Assembly: GCA_028714895.1 (NCBI GenBank)
Contig: JAQTLM010000001.1
Coordinates: 1 to 64,000 of the forward strand
Length of the DNA: 64,000 nt
Source of the DNA: Gallionella sp.
Lineage (GTDB): Bacteria > Pseudomonadota > Gammaproteobacteria > Burkholderiales > Gallionellaceae
Reading direction: 5' to 3'
Shown piece after piece: positions 1 to 10,114 of the stretch (position 1 is its first letter; each line of letters begins with the position of its first letter). The translations under genes were made by a program, and so were the position numbers. The notes below the pieces were generated by a model that was given only the letters and a program-made list of their open reading frames with translations, did no database searches and was not told the origin of the DNA.

Positions 1-409
1 GGTAGGCTGCCACTTCGATGTGGAAGTGCTCGCCGGTCTGCGCGCGGATGAACGACACCAGTTCGTTGGCATACTGGAATTCGCCGGTGGTGGCCATGCC
101 GGAGGGCAGGTCGCCGCGCAGCGCCACAATGCGCCGAATGCCGAGCTGCTGGAAGGTTTGCAGGATGCTGCGGATATTTTCGCGCGTCGAGCCGACGCAG
201 GACAGGTGCGGTGCAACTTCAAGCCCCTCTGCCTTGATCTGCTGCACGATCTCCAGGCTGCGCTCCTGCGTGGAGCCGCCTGCGCCAAAGGTCACGGAGA
301 AATAATTCGGATGGAGTGCCGCCAGTTGCTTGCGCGTGGCGGCGAGTTTTTCCACTCCTTCCGGAGTTTGCGGCGGAAAAAATTCAAAACTGAAAAGCGG
401 TTTATTCAT
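1..409 (-). CDS. metF: Methylenetetrahydrofolate reductase, N-terminal part (cut by window edge)
   Basis: MetF reduces 5,10-methylene-THF to 5-methyl-THF with a flavin cofactor, supplying the methyl group for methionine synthesis. The minus strand from 409 reads MNKPLFSFEFFPPQTPEG, followed by TFGAGGST and RRIVALRGDLP, which are typical of the N-terminal half of the family's TIM barrel. About 136 residues are present; the C-terminus lies beyond position 1. The start ATG overlaps the stop of the upstream membrane-protein gene by four bases (ATGA). This suggests translational coupling in an ahcY-membrane protein-metF unit under the SAH riboswitch. It links removal of S-adenosylhomocysteine to regeneration of methyl donors. 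Identification is secure; only the truncation limits it. Confidence 0.93.
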   Translation of the reverse strand, partial: MNKPLFSFEFFPPQTPEGVEKLAATRKQLAALHPNYFSVTFGAGGSTQERSLEIVQQIKAEGLEVAPHLSCVGSTRENIRSILQTFQQLGIRRIVALRGDLPSGMATTGEFQYANELVSFIRAQTGEHFHIEVAAY

Positions 410-759
410 GACTTCCTCATCAGTTGTGCGGCGGCTGCGGACAGCGCCCACGAAAAAATACTGTACAAGACCGCACCGAGTACGCCATGCCAGAAGCTGT
501 CTACGACAAAGCCGCGCAACACCGATCCGACGAACCAGAACAGCAGGCCGTTGATGACGAAAATAAACAGCCCCAAGGTGAGCAGCGTGACCGGCAGGGT
601 GAGCAGCAGCAATAGCGGGCGGATCAGCGTGTTGACAAGCCCGAGGAAGAACGCGGCGATCATCGCATCGGCGAAACTGTCCAGATGGATGCCCGGCACG
701 AAGTTCGCCACGGTCAGCAACGCCAGCGCATTCAGTATCCAGATTAACAGCAGTCTCAT
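406..759 (-). CDS. Small membrane protein, YvlD/phage-holin-like family (DUF360)
   Basis: This 117-residue protein is almost entirely hydrophobic, with about four membrane-spanning stretches (near residues 2-22, 30-55, 57-77 and 88-110). It matches the YvlD/DUF360 family, often labelled 'phage holin family protein' although most members are ordinary chromosomal membrane proteins of unknown role. The motif around GLVNTLIRPLLLLLTLPVTL is typical: a loop with N-x-x-I-R-P followed by a long hydrophobic run. It lies between ahcY and metF and overlaps metF by four bases, so it is very probably cotranscribed with the methyl-cycle genes. Whether it serves that pathway cannot be told from sequence. 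No phage genes are nearby, so a lysis role is unlikely. Confidence 0.8.
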   Translation of the reverse strand: MRLLLIWILNALALLTVANFVPGIHLDSFADAMIAAFFLGLVNTLIRPLLLLLTLPVTLLTLGLFIFVINGLLFWFVGSVLRGFVVDSFWHGVLGAVLYSIFSWALSAAAAQLMRKS

Positions 760-861
760 CAGTGTTCTCCAGAACGGCTGGTGGTGTAATGCAACACCGC
801 CTCACGGATGGTTATAGCTGAAACTGTCATCGGAGAGGCGGCGGGCAAACGAAATTACCGC

Positions 862-2280
<1,419 letters not shown>

Positions 2281-2307
2281 AAAACACTCCATTCATAAAA
2301 GTTAATG

Positions 2308-2392
2308 AACAGGTGCCGTTGGAACGAGATCGCTGCTCCGAGCCTGACGGGGGACTGGTTGTCCAGACCCGCTGCAGCACCCCTCGGAGGGC
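2308..2392 (-). promoter_or_regulatory. S-adenosylhomocysteine (SAH) riboswitch
   Basis: The minus strand reads CTCCGAGGGGTGCTGCAGCG, then CAGGCTCGGAG and, further on, AACGGCACCT. The CCGAG/CTCGG pairing encloses the aptamer, and the GGTGC segment can pair with GGCACC as the pseudoknot. This is the SAH riboswitch pattern found upstream of ahcY in beta- and gammaproteobacteria, where ligand binding turns expression on. A -10-like TATAAT at 2397-2402 would start transcription right at the aptamer. The aptamer ends about 28 bases before the ahcY start, consistent with control of ribosome access. No separate terminator is evident. Confidence 0.9.
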
Positions 2393-2396
2393 GCGG

Positions 2397-2402
2397 ATTA
2401 TA
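2397..2402 (-). promoter_or_regulatory. Predicted -10 box of the ahcY promoter
   Basis: A perfect TATAAT lies on the minus strand just upstream of the SAH riboswitch. Transcription would begin near 2390, giving a leader that starts with the aptamer. I see no convincing -35 box at normal spacing, so the promoter may be weak or need an activator. Confidence 0.5.
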
Positions 2403-2431
2403 AACGCAAAAAGGATTTTTTGCTGAAATCG

Positions 2432-3661
2432 CTACCAGGGTGCGGCGGGCATGCCGCTCCACAGTTCGTGGATGTCACGGATGCCCCACTTTGCCGGATC
2501 TTCGTGCGAGACGATCTTGTCCTTGCAGGCCGGTTTCGACAAGTCCAGTATTTCCGGGGGGATTCGGCTATTGGACTTGATCGAAAAAAATACTTTCACC
2601 ATGGGCGTGAGCAGTGATTTTACGGTTTGCTCCATGATCACGCCCAGATGGCCGGACTCCAGCTTGACCAGCGAGCCGATCGGGTAGATGCCGACGCTTT
2701 TGACGAAGGCGTGAAAAATGGTGGTGTCAAAATGCCCCTTGCTCCATTCCGCCATCTTGCGCAGCGATTCGGCAGGTTCCCAGCCATTCTTGTAGGGGCG
2801 GTTGGAAGTGATCGCGTCATATACATCGCATACTGCGCCCATTTTGGCATACAGACTGATTTGAGCATCCGTGAGCCGTTCCGGATAGCCGCTGCCATCC
2901 ATTTTCTCATGATGATGCAGGCAGACATCCAGCGCTACGTCGCTGATACCGCTGCCTTCCAGCAGTATTTTATGCCCCTCGGCCGGATGGCTCTTCACCG
3001 CCTCGAATTCGGCATCGGTCAGCTTGCCGGGCTTATTGAGGATGCTCAGCGGAATCATCATTTTGCCGACGTCGTGCAGCAGCCCGGCCAGGCCGGCCTG
3101 GCGAACCTGCTCATCATCCAGCCCCAGCTGCCGCGCCAGTGACACCATCAGCGCGCATACCGCGACTGAATGCATGTAGGTGTAATCGTCCTTGTCTTTC
3201 AGGCGGGCCAGCCCGATCAACGCACTGGGGTTGCGCATCACCGACGCGGAGATTTCCTCGACGATAGGCAACGCATCATCGGCGCTCAATGCCTTGCCCA
3301 TGCGGGCTTCCTGAAACATGGAAGTGACGGCCTGCTTGGATTTGGCGCAAATCTTGATGGCACGCGCGGCTTCTTGCGCAATATCAATGTGCAGCACCAT
3401 TTTGCCGGTCGTGTCGGCCTGCGCAAGCGTGGTTTCGACTTCTGCGGCAATCGCTTGCTCATCTTTGCCGCCCTCGACGCCAAGGCCTTTGGCGTCGTCT
3501 ATCCATATCTCTTGGATGCCGGTTGACAGGATGGTTTGCAGGTCGTGGGGTTTGTCCAGCAGAAAGGCGCCGCGCCAGAACGGATGATCCATCCATGAGC
3601 TGCAAAGCTCATGGACATACATACCTAAGCGCAGTTGCTTGACATGAATACGTATCAGCAT
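2432..3661 (-). CDS. HD-GYP domain phosphodiesterase with N-terminal DUF3391
   Basis: The protein is 409 residues long. An N-terminal DUF3391 region (about residues 3-130) is followed by an HD-GYP domain (about 150-350). Visible metal and signature residues are HDVGK at 196-200, the histidines in LHHHEKMDGSGYP at about 248-260, and NRPYK near 287-291. HD-GYP enzymes hydrolyse cyclic di-GMP to pGpG or GMP and so affect the switch between motility and biofilm. The signature here is HHHEKMDGSGYP, so the GYP triplet is intact and catalysis is plausible. There is no transmembrane segment, so it should be cytosolic. It is a single gene between ahcY and waaA; the specific signal it answers is unknown. 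Confidence 0.9.
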   Translation of the reverse strand: MLIRIHVKQLRLGMYVHELCSSWMDHPFWRGAFLLDKPHDLQTILSTGIQEIWIDDAKGLGVEGGKDEQAIAAEVETTLAQADTTGKMVLHIDIAQEAARAIKICAKSKQAVTSMFQEARMGKALSADDALPIVEEISASVMRNPSALIGLARLKDKDDYTYMHSVAVCALMVSLARQLGLDDEQVRQAGLAGLLHDVGKMMIPLSILNKPGKLTDAEFEAVKSHPAEGHKILLEGSGISDVALDVCLHHHEKMDGSGYPERLTDAQISLYAKMGAVCDVYDAITSNRPYKNGWEPAESLRKMAEWSKGHFDTTIFHAFVKSVGIYPIGSLVKLESGHLGVIMEQTVKSLLTPMVKVFFSIKSNSRIPPEILDLSKPACKDKIVSHEDPAKWGIRDIHELWSGMPAAPW

Positions 3662-3777
3662 GGCTGTTTCGATCTATCGGGAGATAGCGGATTCTAACCT
3701 AAAAAAACGGCTGCGCTGACTGGTAACCAACCCCAATGGCTGGCCTGCCGTTGCGGCGGCCGTTGCTTCGAAACGGT

Positions 3778-5085
3778 TTAAAGTCTGGTAGATTTTGGGG
3801 TTGTGGCGCCCAACGATGTGATGATCTGCAGCGATTTGTCTGTCGCGCCGCGATTGAACGCTACAAACCCGGCGCACTGACTATGCATTTCGCGCAGAGC
3901 ATCCGGGTTGTCCAGCAGGCGCTGCAATTCCACGGCCAGCCCGCCGCTATCCTGCACCTGTGCCGCGGCTCCGGCCGCGACCGCCAGCCGTGTCGCCTCG
4001 GCAAAATTGTGAGTGTACGGACCGATCACTACCGGCGCGCCGGCTGCGCAGGCTTCGATCAGGTTCTGCCCGCCGTAAGGCAGCAGGCTGCCGCCGACAA
4101 AGGCGAGATCGGCGGCGGCATAATAGGCAAACATTTCCCCCATACTGTCGCCCAGCACGGCCAGGATTTCTGCCGGAACCGCATAATTTTGCGGCTTGCC
4201 TGCCTGACCCATCTCGCTCCTGCGCCGGAACGGAATGCCGCGCTGCTGGAGCAGCGCGGCGACCTCTGCAAAACGCTGCGGATGGCGCGGCACGATGACC
4301 AACAGCAGCCCGGGAATATGCACCCGTTGCAGCGCGTCGAGCAGCAATGCTTCTTCCCCGTCGCGGGTGCTGGCGGCGAGAAACACCTTGCGTGCCGTGC
4401 CAAACCGCCCGCGCAATTGCCTGCCCAGTTCCAGCATCGCAGGTGGCGGCTCGATGTCGAACTTGAGATTGCCGGTCACGGAAACATTTTTTGCGCCGAG
4501 GCCGGTCAGGCGCGCGGCGTCATCGGCAGTTTGCGCGGCGACGGCGGCGAGTCCGCCCAGCGCGTCGCGGGTCAGCCGCGCAAACCGTGCATAACCGCGT
4601 GCCGATTTTTCCGACAGGCGCGCATTCAGCAGCAGCAGCGGCGTGCCGGTTGCGCGGCAGGCGTGGATCAGGTTGAACCAGATTTCCGTTTCCATCAGGA
4701 TGCCGAATTGCGGCTTGAACCGGCGCAGGAATTTGTTCACCGCAAACGGATAGTCGTAGGGCAGATAGACGCGCAGCACGCCGTCGCCATACAGTTGCTC
4801 GCCGGTGGCGCGGCCGGTGGGCGTGGTGTGGGTGAGCAGGATCTGGTGATCGGGATACGTGGCGCGCAGCCGGGCGATGAGGCTTTGCGCGGCGCGGGTT
4901 TCACCCACCGAGACGGTGTGCAGCCAGATGACCGGCCGAGTGTTTTGTGCAGAATAAAAACCGAAACGCTCGCCGATGTGATGCAGGTATTCCGGCTGCT
5001 TGCGCGCGCGCCACAGCAGGCGCAGAAAGATGTACGGCATCAGCAGCCACAGCGCGAGGGTGTAGAGCAGTCGCGGGTTCAGCAT
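3778..5085 (-). CDS. waaA: 3-deoxy-D-manno-octulosonic acid (Kdo) transferase
   Basis: WaaA (KdtA) transfers Kdo from CMP-Kdo to the lipid A precursor at the inner face of the cytoplasmic membrane. The 435-residue protein fits the family length (E. coli about 425). It starts with a membrane anchor (about residues 5-24), then ERFGFY and HTVSVGETRA, which match the N-terminal GT30 domain. The C-terminal domain includes FVGGSLLPYGGQNLIEACA, typical of the CMP-Kdo-binding half. I chose the start at 5085 (MLNPRLLYTL), because upstream in-frame sequence overlaps waaC and is not family-like. The start lies inside the last codons of waaC (waaC stops at 5079), so the two are coupled as waaC-waaA. Confidence 0.95.
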   Translation of the reverse strand: MLNPRLLYTLALWLLMPYIFLRLLWRARKQPEYLHHIGERFGFYSAQNTRPVIWLHTVSVGETRAAQSLIARLRATYPDHQILLTHTTPTGRATGEQLYGDGVLRVYLPYDYPFAVNKFLRRFKPQFGILMETEIWFNLIHACRATGTPLLLLNARLSEKSARGYARFARLTRDALGGLAAVAAQTADDAARLTGLGAKNVSVTGNLKFDIEPPPAMLELGRQLRGRFGTARKVFLAASTRDGEEALLLDALQRVHIPGLLLVIVPRHPQRFAEVAALLQQRGIPFRRRSEMGQAGKPQNYAVPAEILAVLGDSMGEMFAYYAAADLAFVGGSLLPYGGQNLIEACAAGAPVVIGPYTHNFAEATRLAVAAGAAAQVQDSGGLAVELQRLLDNPDALREMHSQCAGFVAFNRGATDKSLQIITSLGATTPKSTRL

Positions 5086-6086
5086 GCGGCCATTCTTTGC
5101 GACATATTGGTGATGGGCAGCGCATCGATGACGGCGGCGGCATCCGGCGCGCGATTGATGTTGCCGAGATTGACGACGCATCGGCCTGCATACAAGCCGG
5201 TCAGTGCCGGATCGGTCGCGGTGTAAATGCCGACGGTCGGCACGCCGAGCGCCGCCGCGAGGTGGGCGAGGCCGGTGTCCACGCCGATCACCGCCTGCGC
5301 GCCGCCGAGCATGGCGGCCGCTTCATTCAGGCTCAGACGCGGCGGCATGATTGCATCGGGAATGGCCTCGGCGAGGCGCAGGCTGCGCGCCTGCTCCGCC
5401 GCACTGCCCCACGGCAGGATGCAGCGAAGATTTTTCTCATACAGGTAACGCCCCAGCGCGATCCAGTTTGGCTCACTCCACAGCTTGTCGGCGCGGCTGG
5501 TGGCATGCAGCAGCACGGCATAAGGTCCCTCCGCAAGCCAGGCGGGACGCGCGATGGCGGGCGGCCGGATGCCGTAATCAGCCTGCCCTTCCGGCGCATA
5601 ACCGAGCGCCTGTGCGGCCAGTTGGCGGTTGCGTTCGACGGCATGCTGTCCCGCCGCGACCGGGAAAGTCCGCTGGTACAGGCTGGCCGCGAGCGGTTCG
5701 CGCGCGCTAAGCCGGTCGAAGCCGCAGCGCAGCCCATGTGCGCCGCGCATCAGCAAGGCGCTCTTGAGCAGGCCTTGCGTGTCGATCGCAACGTCGTAGT
5801 GCTGCGCCGCCAGCGTATTGCGGAATGCCGCAATTTCGCGCCAGGCGGCGGGGCTCAGCAGCTTGCCGCGCCAGCGTCGCACGGCGACCGGAATGATGTT
5901 GCGCACCGCCGGATGCAGCCCGGGCAGTGCGGCAAAGCTCTCTTCCACCAGCCAGTCGATTTGCGCGTCCGGATAATGGCGCGCGATGTCGCTGGCCACC
6001 GGCAGGTTATGCAGCACGTCGCCCAGCGACGAGGTCTTGACCAGCAGGATATGCGGGGTTTGCGGATCGGCGAAAAGAGGCGCCAT
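5079..6086 (-). CDS. waaC: Lipopolysaccharide heptosyltransferase I
   Basis: WaaC adds the first heptose to Kdo2-lipid A, using ADP-heptose as donor. The protein has the GT9 N-terminal motif KTSSLGDVLHNLP near residue 18. In the C-terminal half, SRADKLWSEPNW and GVDTGLAHLAAALG match the nucleotide-sugar binding region. From the start at 6086 (MAPLFADPQT) it is 335 residues, the family norm; an alternative ATG at 6116 would add ten residues. It overlaps waaA by seven bases. Across a short gap, the plus-strand polysaccharide genes start in the opposite direction. Together the two minus-strand genes build the inner LPS core that the plus-strand cluster presumably extends. Confidence 0.93.
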   Translation of the reverse strand: MAPLFADPQTPHILLVKTSSLGDVLHNLPVASDIARHYPDAQIDWLVEESFAALPGLHPAVRNIIPVAVRRWRGKLLSPAAWREIAAFRNTLAAQHYDVAIDTQGLLKSALLMRGAHGLRCGFDRLSAREPLAASLYQRTFPVAAGQHAVERNRQLAAQALGYAPEGQADYGIRPPAIARPAWLAEGPYAVLLHATSRADKLWSEPNWIALGRYLYEKNLRCILPWGSAAEQARSLRLAEAIPDAIMPPRLSLNEAAAMLGGAQAVIGVDTGLAHLAAALGVPTVGIYTATDPALTGLYAGRCVVNLGNINRAPDAAAVIDALPITNMSQRMAAC

Positions 6087-6170
6087 AGGGGAACCATAAT
6101 TTTGGGTGATTCGCATCTTATAGGATACGGCATAGCTTTAGGAAGGGCATGATTCCCGGGAGGTAGTGCT

Positions 6171-6176
6171 AAAATG
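6171..6176 (+). promoter_or_regulatory. Possible -10 box for the polysaccharide gene cluster
   Basis: TAAAAT lies 26 bases before the start of the WecA-like gene in the short divergent gap between waaC and this cluster. No clear -35 box is visible, so this is only a candidate. Confidence 0.3.
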
Positions 6177-6202
6177 CGCCACCCTGATTTCTGGTAAGTG
6201 GC

Positions 6203-7201
6203 ATGACGTATTACGCTCCGCTGGTTAGCGCGCTGGTGACGCTGGTATTGACGTTCATCCTGATGACGAGCAAAACCGGCATTATCGTCCGCGACATTCC
6301 CAACGAGCGTTCGCTGCATAGCACTCCCGTTCCGCGGGTCGGCGGCATCGCGCTGATGGCGGGCGTACTGTCCGGCTGGGCGTTGCTGATGCAGTTCCTG
6401 GCGTGGTGGATCGTGTTGCCCGCAGCGGGTTTGTTTGCGTTGTCGCTGCTGGATGACATGCGCAGCCTGTCGGCCGGGACACGCCTGATCGGCCATTTTC
6501 TTGCCGCGCTGGTGGCAGTGTTGGGTGCATGGGTATCAGGCGCGGGGGTGTCGTTGCTGTGGTCCATTCCGGTATTGTTGTTTATCGTGTGGATGACCAA
6601 TTTGTACAACTTCATGGATGGTTCGGATGGGCTGGCGGGTGGCATGGCATTGTTCGGCTTCGGCAGCTATGGGGTTGGCGCATGGCTGGGCGGAAACGAG
6701 ATGTTCGCGCTGCTGAATTTTTCGGTTGTGGCTGCGGCGCTGGGGTTTCTGTTTTTTAATTTCTATCCCGCCAGGGTGTTCATGGGCGATGCCGGTTCGA
6801 TACCGCTGGGCTTTCTCGCCGCCGTATTCGGCGTGTCGGGCTGGCAGGCCGGGTATTGGCCGTTCTGGTTCCCGCTGCTGGTATTTTCGCCGTTTGTGGC
6901 CGATGCGACCGTGACGCTGCTCAAGCGCGCGCGGCGCGGCGAAAGGCTCTCACAGGCGCATCGCAGCCATTATTATCAGCGCCTGGTACAGCTGGGCTGG
7001 GGACATCGCAACACCGCGCTCGCCGAATATGCGCTGATGCTGCTGGCGGCCATGTCGGCCTTGTGGGGGATCGGTTTGGCGCACACGGCACAAGGCTATT
7101 TGTTGCTGGGTTGGGGTATGGTTTACCTTGCGCTGATGGGGTGGATAGACAGGCGTTGGCGCGAATATCAATTTGCGGAGAAGAAGGTTGCCAATGCTTA
7201 A
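6203..7201 (+). CDS. Undecaprenyl-phosphate sugar-1-phosphate transferase, WecA/WbpL-like (glycosyltransferase family 4)
   Basis: The 332-residue integral membrane protein has about ten hydrophobic segments. It has the conserved acidic motifs of the polyprenol-phosphate HexNAc-1-phosphate transferases: LDDMRSLSA near residue 82, YNFMDGSDGLAGG near 134-146 and FMGDAGSIPLGF near 192. This family loads the first sugar phosphate of an O-antigen or other surface glycan onto undecaprenyl phosphate at the inner membrane. It heads a plus-strand run including a CapD/WbpM dehydratase, an O-antigen ligase and glycosyltransferases. This resembles the wbpL-wbpM pairing of Pseudomonas O-antigen loci. The exact sugar cannot be told from sequence. 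Its stop overlaps the next gene by eight bases. Confidence 0.88.
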   Translation: MTYYAPLVSALVTLVLTFILMTSKTGIIVRDIPNERSLHSTPVPRVGGIALMAGVLSGWALLMQFLAWWIVLPAAGLFALSLLDDMRSLSAGTRLIGHFLAALVAVLGAWVSGAGVSLLWSIPVLLFIVWMTNLYNFMDGSDGLAGGMALFGFGSYGVGAWLGGNEMFALLNFSVVAAALGFLFFNFYPARVFMGDAGSIPLGFLAAVFGVSGWQAGYWPFWFPLLVFSPFVADATVTLLKRARRGERLSQAHRSHYYQRLVQLGWGHRNTALAEYALMLLAAMSALWGIGLAHTAQGYLLLGWGMVYLALMGWIDRRWREYQFAEKKVANA

Positions 7202-9035
7202 GCCAAATATGCGCACCACCCTGGCGGTATTGCACGATGCCGCTGCGGCGGCTCTGGCGTGGAGTTTCGCCTACCTGCTGCGCTTCAATTTTGACCTGCC
7301 CGCCAACTTTGCCGCCGAGTTGCGGCAAACACTGGTCTGGGTGGTGCCGCTGCAGGTCATCATCTTCTGGCGCTTCAACCTGTATCGCGGCATCTGGCGC
7401 TATGCCAGCACGACCGATCTGCGCCGCATCTTTCTGGCGGTCATGTTGTCTGCGGCGGCTATCCCGCTGCTGTTCTGGATGTTGCGCCTCGGTCTGGTGG
7501 TGCCGCGTTCGGTGCTGGTCATCAACCCGCTGCTGCTGATTTTGCTGATGGGCGGCAGCCGCTTTGTCTATCGCATGTGGAAAGAGCAGGGACTGTACGG
7601 CGCCATCAAACTGCACGGTGAGCCGGTATTGGTGCTCGGCGCCGGCGATGCGGCGGCAAGCTTGGCCAAAGAACTGGCCAAAAGCAGCGACTGGCGGCTG
7701 GTCGGGTTTCTCGACGACAACACTGGGCGTCACGGACGCACGCTGAACGGCATCCGCGTGCTGGGCGGACTGGACAGCCTGCCGGGATGGGCGGAGCGGC
7801 TTGGTGTGCAACAGGTCATTATTGCCATGCCGTCCAGTTCGCATCAGCAGCGCAAGCGCGCGATCCAGTTGTGCAACACCGCAAAAGTGAAAGCTCTCAC
7901 GGTGCCTTCGTTTGACGATCTGATGAGCGGCAAGGTGGCCGTATCGCAATTGCGTGCCATCGAACTGGACGATTTGCTGGGGCGCGATCCGGTGGTGCTG
8001 GATGATGCCGGGCTGCATGGCCTGCTGACGGGAAAAGTGGTCATGGTGACCGGCGCGGGCGGTTCGATCGGCTCCGAACTGTGCCGCCAGATTGCGCGCT
8101 TTGCTCCCGCCAAGCTGGTGCTGCTCGAACAGAGCGAATTCGCGCTGTACACCATCGAGCAGGAATTGAAGCAGATTTTTCCCGCTTTGGAGTTTGTCTG
8201 TCTGGTGGGCGATGTGCGCGATGCGGCGCGTGTGGATGAAGTCATGCGGCAGCATCAGCCGGTGGCACTGTTCCACGCGGCGGCCTACAAGCATGTACCG
8301 CTGATGGAACAGCATAATGCCTGGCAGGCGATCCGCAACAACGTGCTGGGCACCTGGACGGTGGCACGCGCGGCGCAGCGGCACGGGGTCGGCAAATTCG
8401 TGATGATCTCCACCGACAAGGCGGTCAATCCGACCAATGTGATGGGCGCTTCCAAGCGGCTTGCCGAGATGGTGTGTCAGGCATTGCAACCTTCCGGCAG
8501 CACCCGCTTCGTAATGGTGCGCTTCGGCAATGTGTTGGGCAGTACCGGCAGCGTGATTCCCAAATTCCGCGAACAGATAGCACGGGGCGGGCCGATCACC
8601 GTCACCCATCCCGAGATCACCCGCTATTTCATGTCCATTCCGGAAGCGGCGCAGCTGGTGTTGCAGGCCGGGCTGATGGGACAGGGCGGCGAGATATTCG
8701 TGCTGGACATGGGAGAGCCGGTGAAAATTGTCGATCTGGCGAAAGACCTGATCCGCCTGTCCGGCCTTACCGAAGAAGAAATCAAGATCGAATTCACCGG
8801 CCTGCGTCCCGGCGAGAAACTCTACGAAGAACTGCTGGCAGACAATGAGCATACCTTGATCACGCCGCATCCCAAGCTGCGCATCGCCCAGGCGCGGCAG
8901 GCCGATGCGGCATGGCTGGAAAAATTGCTGGGGTGGACCGAATCAACCACCATGCCCGATGAACAGGTGCGCGCCGCGCTGCAGGATTGGGTGCCGGAGT
9001 ATCAGCCGAATCAGCCACAAGGCAGTCCGTCATGA
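7194..9035 (+). CDS. CapD/WbpM-type nucleotide-sugar 4,6-dehydratase
   Basis: The 613-residue protein has an N-terminal membrane part (about four segments within residues 1-120), a first Rossmann-like region (VLVLGAGDAAASLAKEL near 142) and a second SDR domain beginning TGAGGSIGSEL near 285. The active-site stretch ISTDKAVNPTNVMGASKR has the T-D-K arrangement of the WbpM/PglF subgroup, in place of the usual YxxxK tyrosine. These enzymes convert UDP-GlcNAc to a 4-keto-6-deoxy sugar, the entry point to QuiNAc, FucNAc or diacetylated sugars. The start at 7194 is chosen because GGAGAAGAAGG lies just upstream and an earlier in-frame ATG lies within the previous gene. It is coupled with the transferase before it. 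Confidence 0.9.
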   Translation: MLKPNMRTTLAVLHDAAAAALAWSFAYLLRFNFDLPANFAAELRQTLVWVVPLQVIIFWRFNLYRGIWRYASTTDLRRIFLAVMLSAAAIPLLFWMLRLGLVVPRSVLVINPLLLILLMGGSRFVYRMWKEQGLYGAIKLHGEPVLVLGAGDAAASLAKELAKSSDWRLVGFLDDNTGRHGRTLNGIRVLGGLDSLPGWAERLGVQQVIIAMPSSSHQQRKRAIQLCNTAKVKALTVPSFDDLMSGKVAVSQLRAIELDDLLGRDPVVLDDAGLHGLLTGKVVMVTGAGGSIGSELCRQIARFAPAKLVLLEQSEFALYTIEQELKQIFPALEFVCLVGDVRDAARVDEVMRQHQPVALFHAAAYKHVPLMEQHNAWQAIRNNVLGTWTVARAAQRHGVGKFVMISTDKAVNPTNVMGASKRLAEMVCQALQPSGSTRFVMVRFGNVLGSTGSVIPKFREQIARGGPITVTHPEITRYFMSIPEAAQLVLQAGLMGQGGEIFVLDMGEPVKIVDLAKDLIRLSGLTEEEIKIEFTGLRPGEKLYEELLADNEHTLITPHPKLRIAQARQADAAWLEKLLGWTESTTMPDEQVRAALQDWVPEYQPNQPQGSPS

Positions 9036-9185
9036 GATTAACTGCCGCCCCGGTATTGCTGCGACCCTGCGTGTTGCCTTTGAAGTTTGTGGGCTTGGTT
9101 CGGTGACTTGATGTGCCTGTTCGGATACACTAACGGCGAAGCTGGAATCGTGTTGACTGGTCTGTAAATTCTTACGAAAAACCCT

Positions 9186-9314
9186 ATGGAAATTATTGAA
9201 AAGTGGCGAGCGTATTTTACCCACCTGCCGTCCCTGTGCCGCCCGAGCGATATGCATAGCGAAGCTGTTTCCCGGTTTTTGGTTGCAATCGATATGCGGC
9301 AGTTGGCGCGATGA
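9186..9314 (+). CDS. Candidate small protein, 42 residues, coupled to the downstream methyltransferase
   Basis: The reading frame begins with ATG at 9186 (MEIIEKWRAYF) and ends in TGA at 9312-9314. That stop overlaps the ATG at 9311 of the methyltransferase by four bases (ATGA), the same junction used repeatedly in this cluster. The product would be soluble with mixed charge (C-terminus VAIDMRQLAR). I recognise no family. The ribosome binding site is weak, so it may be a leader peptide whose translation feeds the methyltransferase, or a chance frame. The rest of the 9036-9185 gap shows no other clear feature. Confidence 0.4.
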   Translation: MEIIEKWRAYFTHLPSLCRPSDMHSEAVSRFLVAIDMRQLAR

Positions 9315-10114
9315 CCATCAACACGGCAGCTGGCATGGTGCATTCCCTTACGAGGCGGGAAATCTTCCAACGCATGCTTGTCTTGCGTCAGGAAGGCAAG
9401 CTATATGACTTGGCGAACCCGATTCAGGATGAGGTATTCACTGGCTGCGTCGACCGCTTTGCCGATATTGCCTTCCGGTTGCGCGGCTGCCGCAAGGTGC
9501 TGGATGTGGGTGCCGGCCACGGCTTGCTGCTGGCCGTGCTCGATGAGTTGGGGCATGAGTGCTACGGCGTGGATTTTACCGACCAGACGGAACACTATCC
9601 GGAGATATACCGCAGCAGGCCGATTCATTTTCAGGTCAGCAATGCGGAAGTTGATCCGCTGCCCTTCGCCGACGATACCTTTGATGCGGTGACTTGTTGC
9701 CAGGTACTGGAACATTTCACCCATTCCCATTTGCCGTTGATGCAGGAAATTCGGCGGGTGCTGCGGCCGGGCGGCATCGCGGAGGTGGATGTGCCCAACG
9801 CGGTGAGTTTCCGCAACCGCAGCCGCATGTTGCGCGGCAAGCACATCACCAATAATTATGAAAGCCACTTTCTGCGTGCCGAACCGATCCTGTACAAGGG
9901 TATGTCGTTTTACCCGGTACGGCATAACCGTGAATTTACCGCCGCAGAATTACGCCTGCTGTTCGAGGCGGTCGGGTTCAGGCATATTCAAGTGTCGTAT
10001 CTGAAGGGACGCCGTTACCGCGAGGGTGCGCGCCGCTTTTTATCTGCCGGGACGATGCTGCGCGATGCAGTACCTTCGCTGCGCAAATTTCTCATTGCCT
10101 TTGCCGAGAAGTGA
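9311..10114 (+). CDS. SAM-dependent methyltransferase, class I
   Basis: The 267-residue protein carries motif I VLDVGAGHGLLLAVL near residue 58 and the post-I acidic residue in CYGVDF. Motif IV is in FDAVTCCQVLEHF and LRPGGIAEVDVPN follows, so it is a Methyltransf_11/23 type enzyme. It lies between the CapD-like dehydratase and the O-antigen ligase in the same direction. A role in methylating a surface sugar or a chain terminus is therefore plausible but inferred. Its stop overlaps the GTG start of the ligase gene. The ATG at 9311 overlaps a possible 42-codon upstream frame. Confidence 0.85.
   Translation: MTINTAAGMVHSLTRREIFQRMLVLRQEGKLYDLANPIQDEVFTGCVDRFADIAFRLRGCRKVLDVGAGHGLLLAVLDELGHECYGVDFTDQTEHYPEIYRSRPIHFQVSNAEVDPLPFADDTFDAVTCCQVLEHFTHSHLPLMQEIRRVLRPGGIAEVDVPNAVSFRNRSRMLRGKHITNNYESHFLRAEPILYKGMSFYPVRHNREFTAAELRLLFEAVGFRHIQVSYLKGRRYREGARRFLSAGTMLRDAVPSLRKFLIAFAEK

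Noticed and set aside
406..759. Prophage remnant because of a 'holin' label
   Set aside because: The protein is of the YvlD/DUF360 type, lies between methyl-cycle genes and no other phage gene is nearby.
4947..6152. Long plus-strand open frame (401 codons) across waaA and waaC
   Set aside because: It is antisense to two clear LPS core genes, has an Arg/Gln/His-rich composition typical of shadow frames in GC-rich DNA, and shows no family motif.
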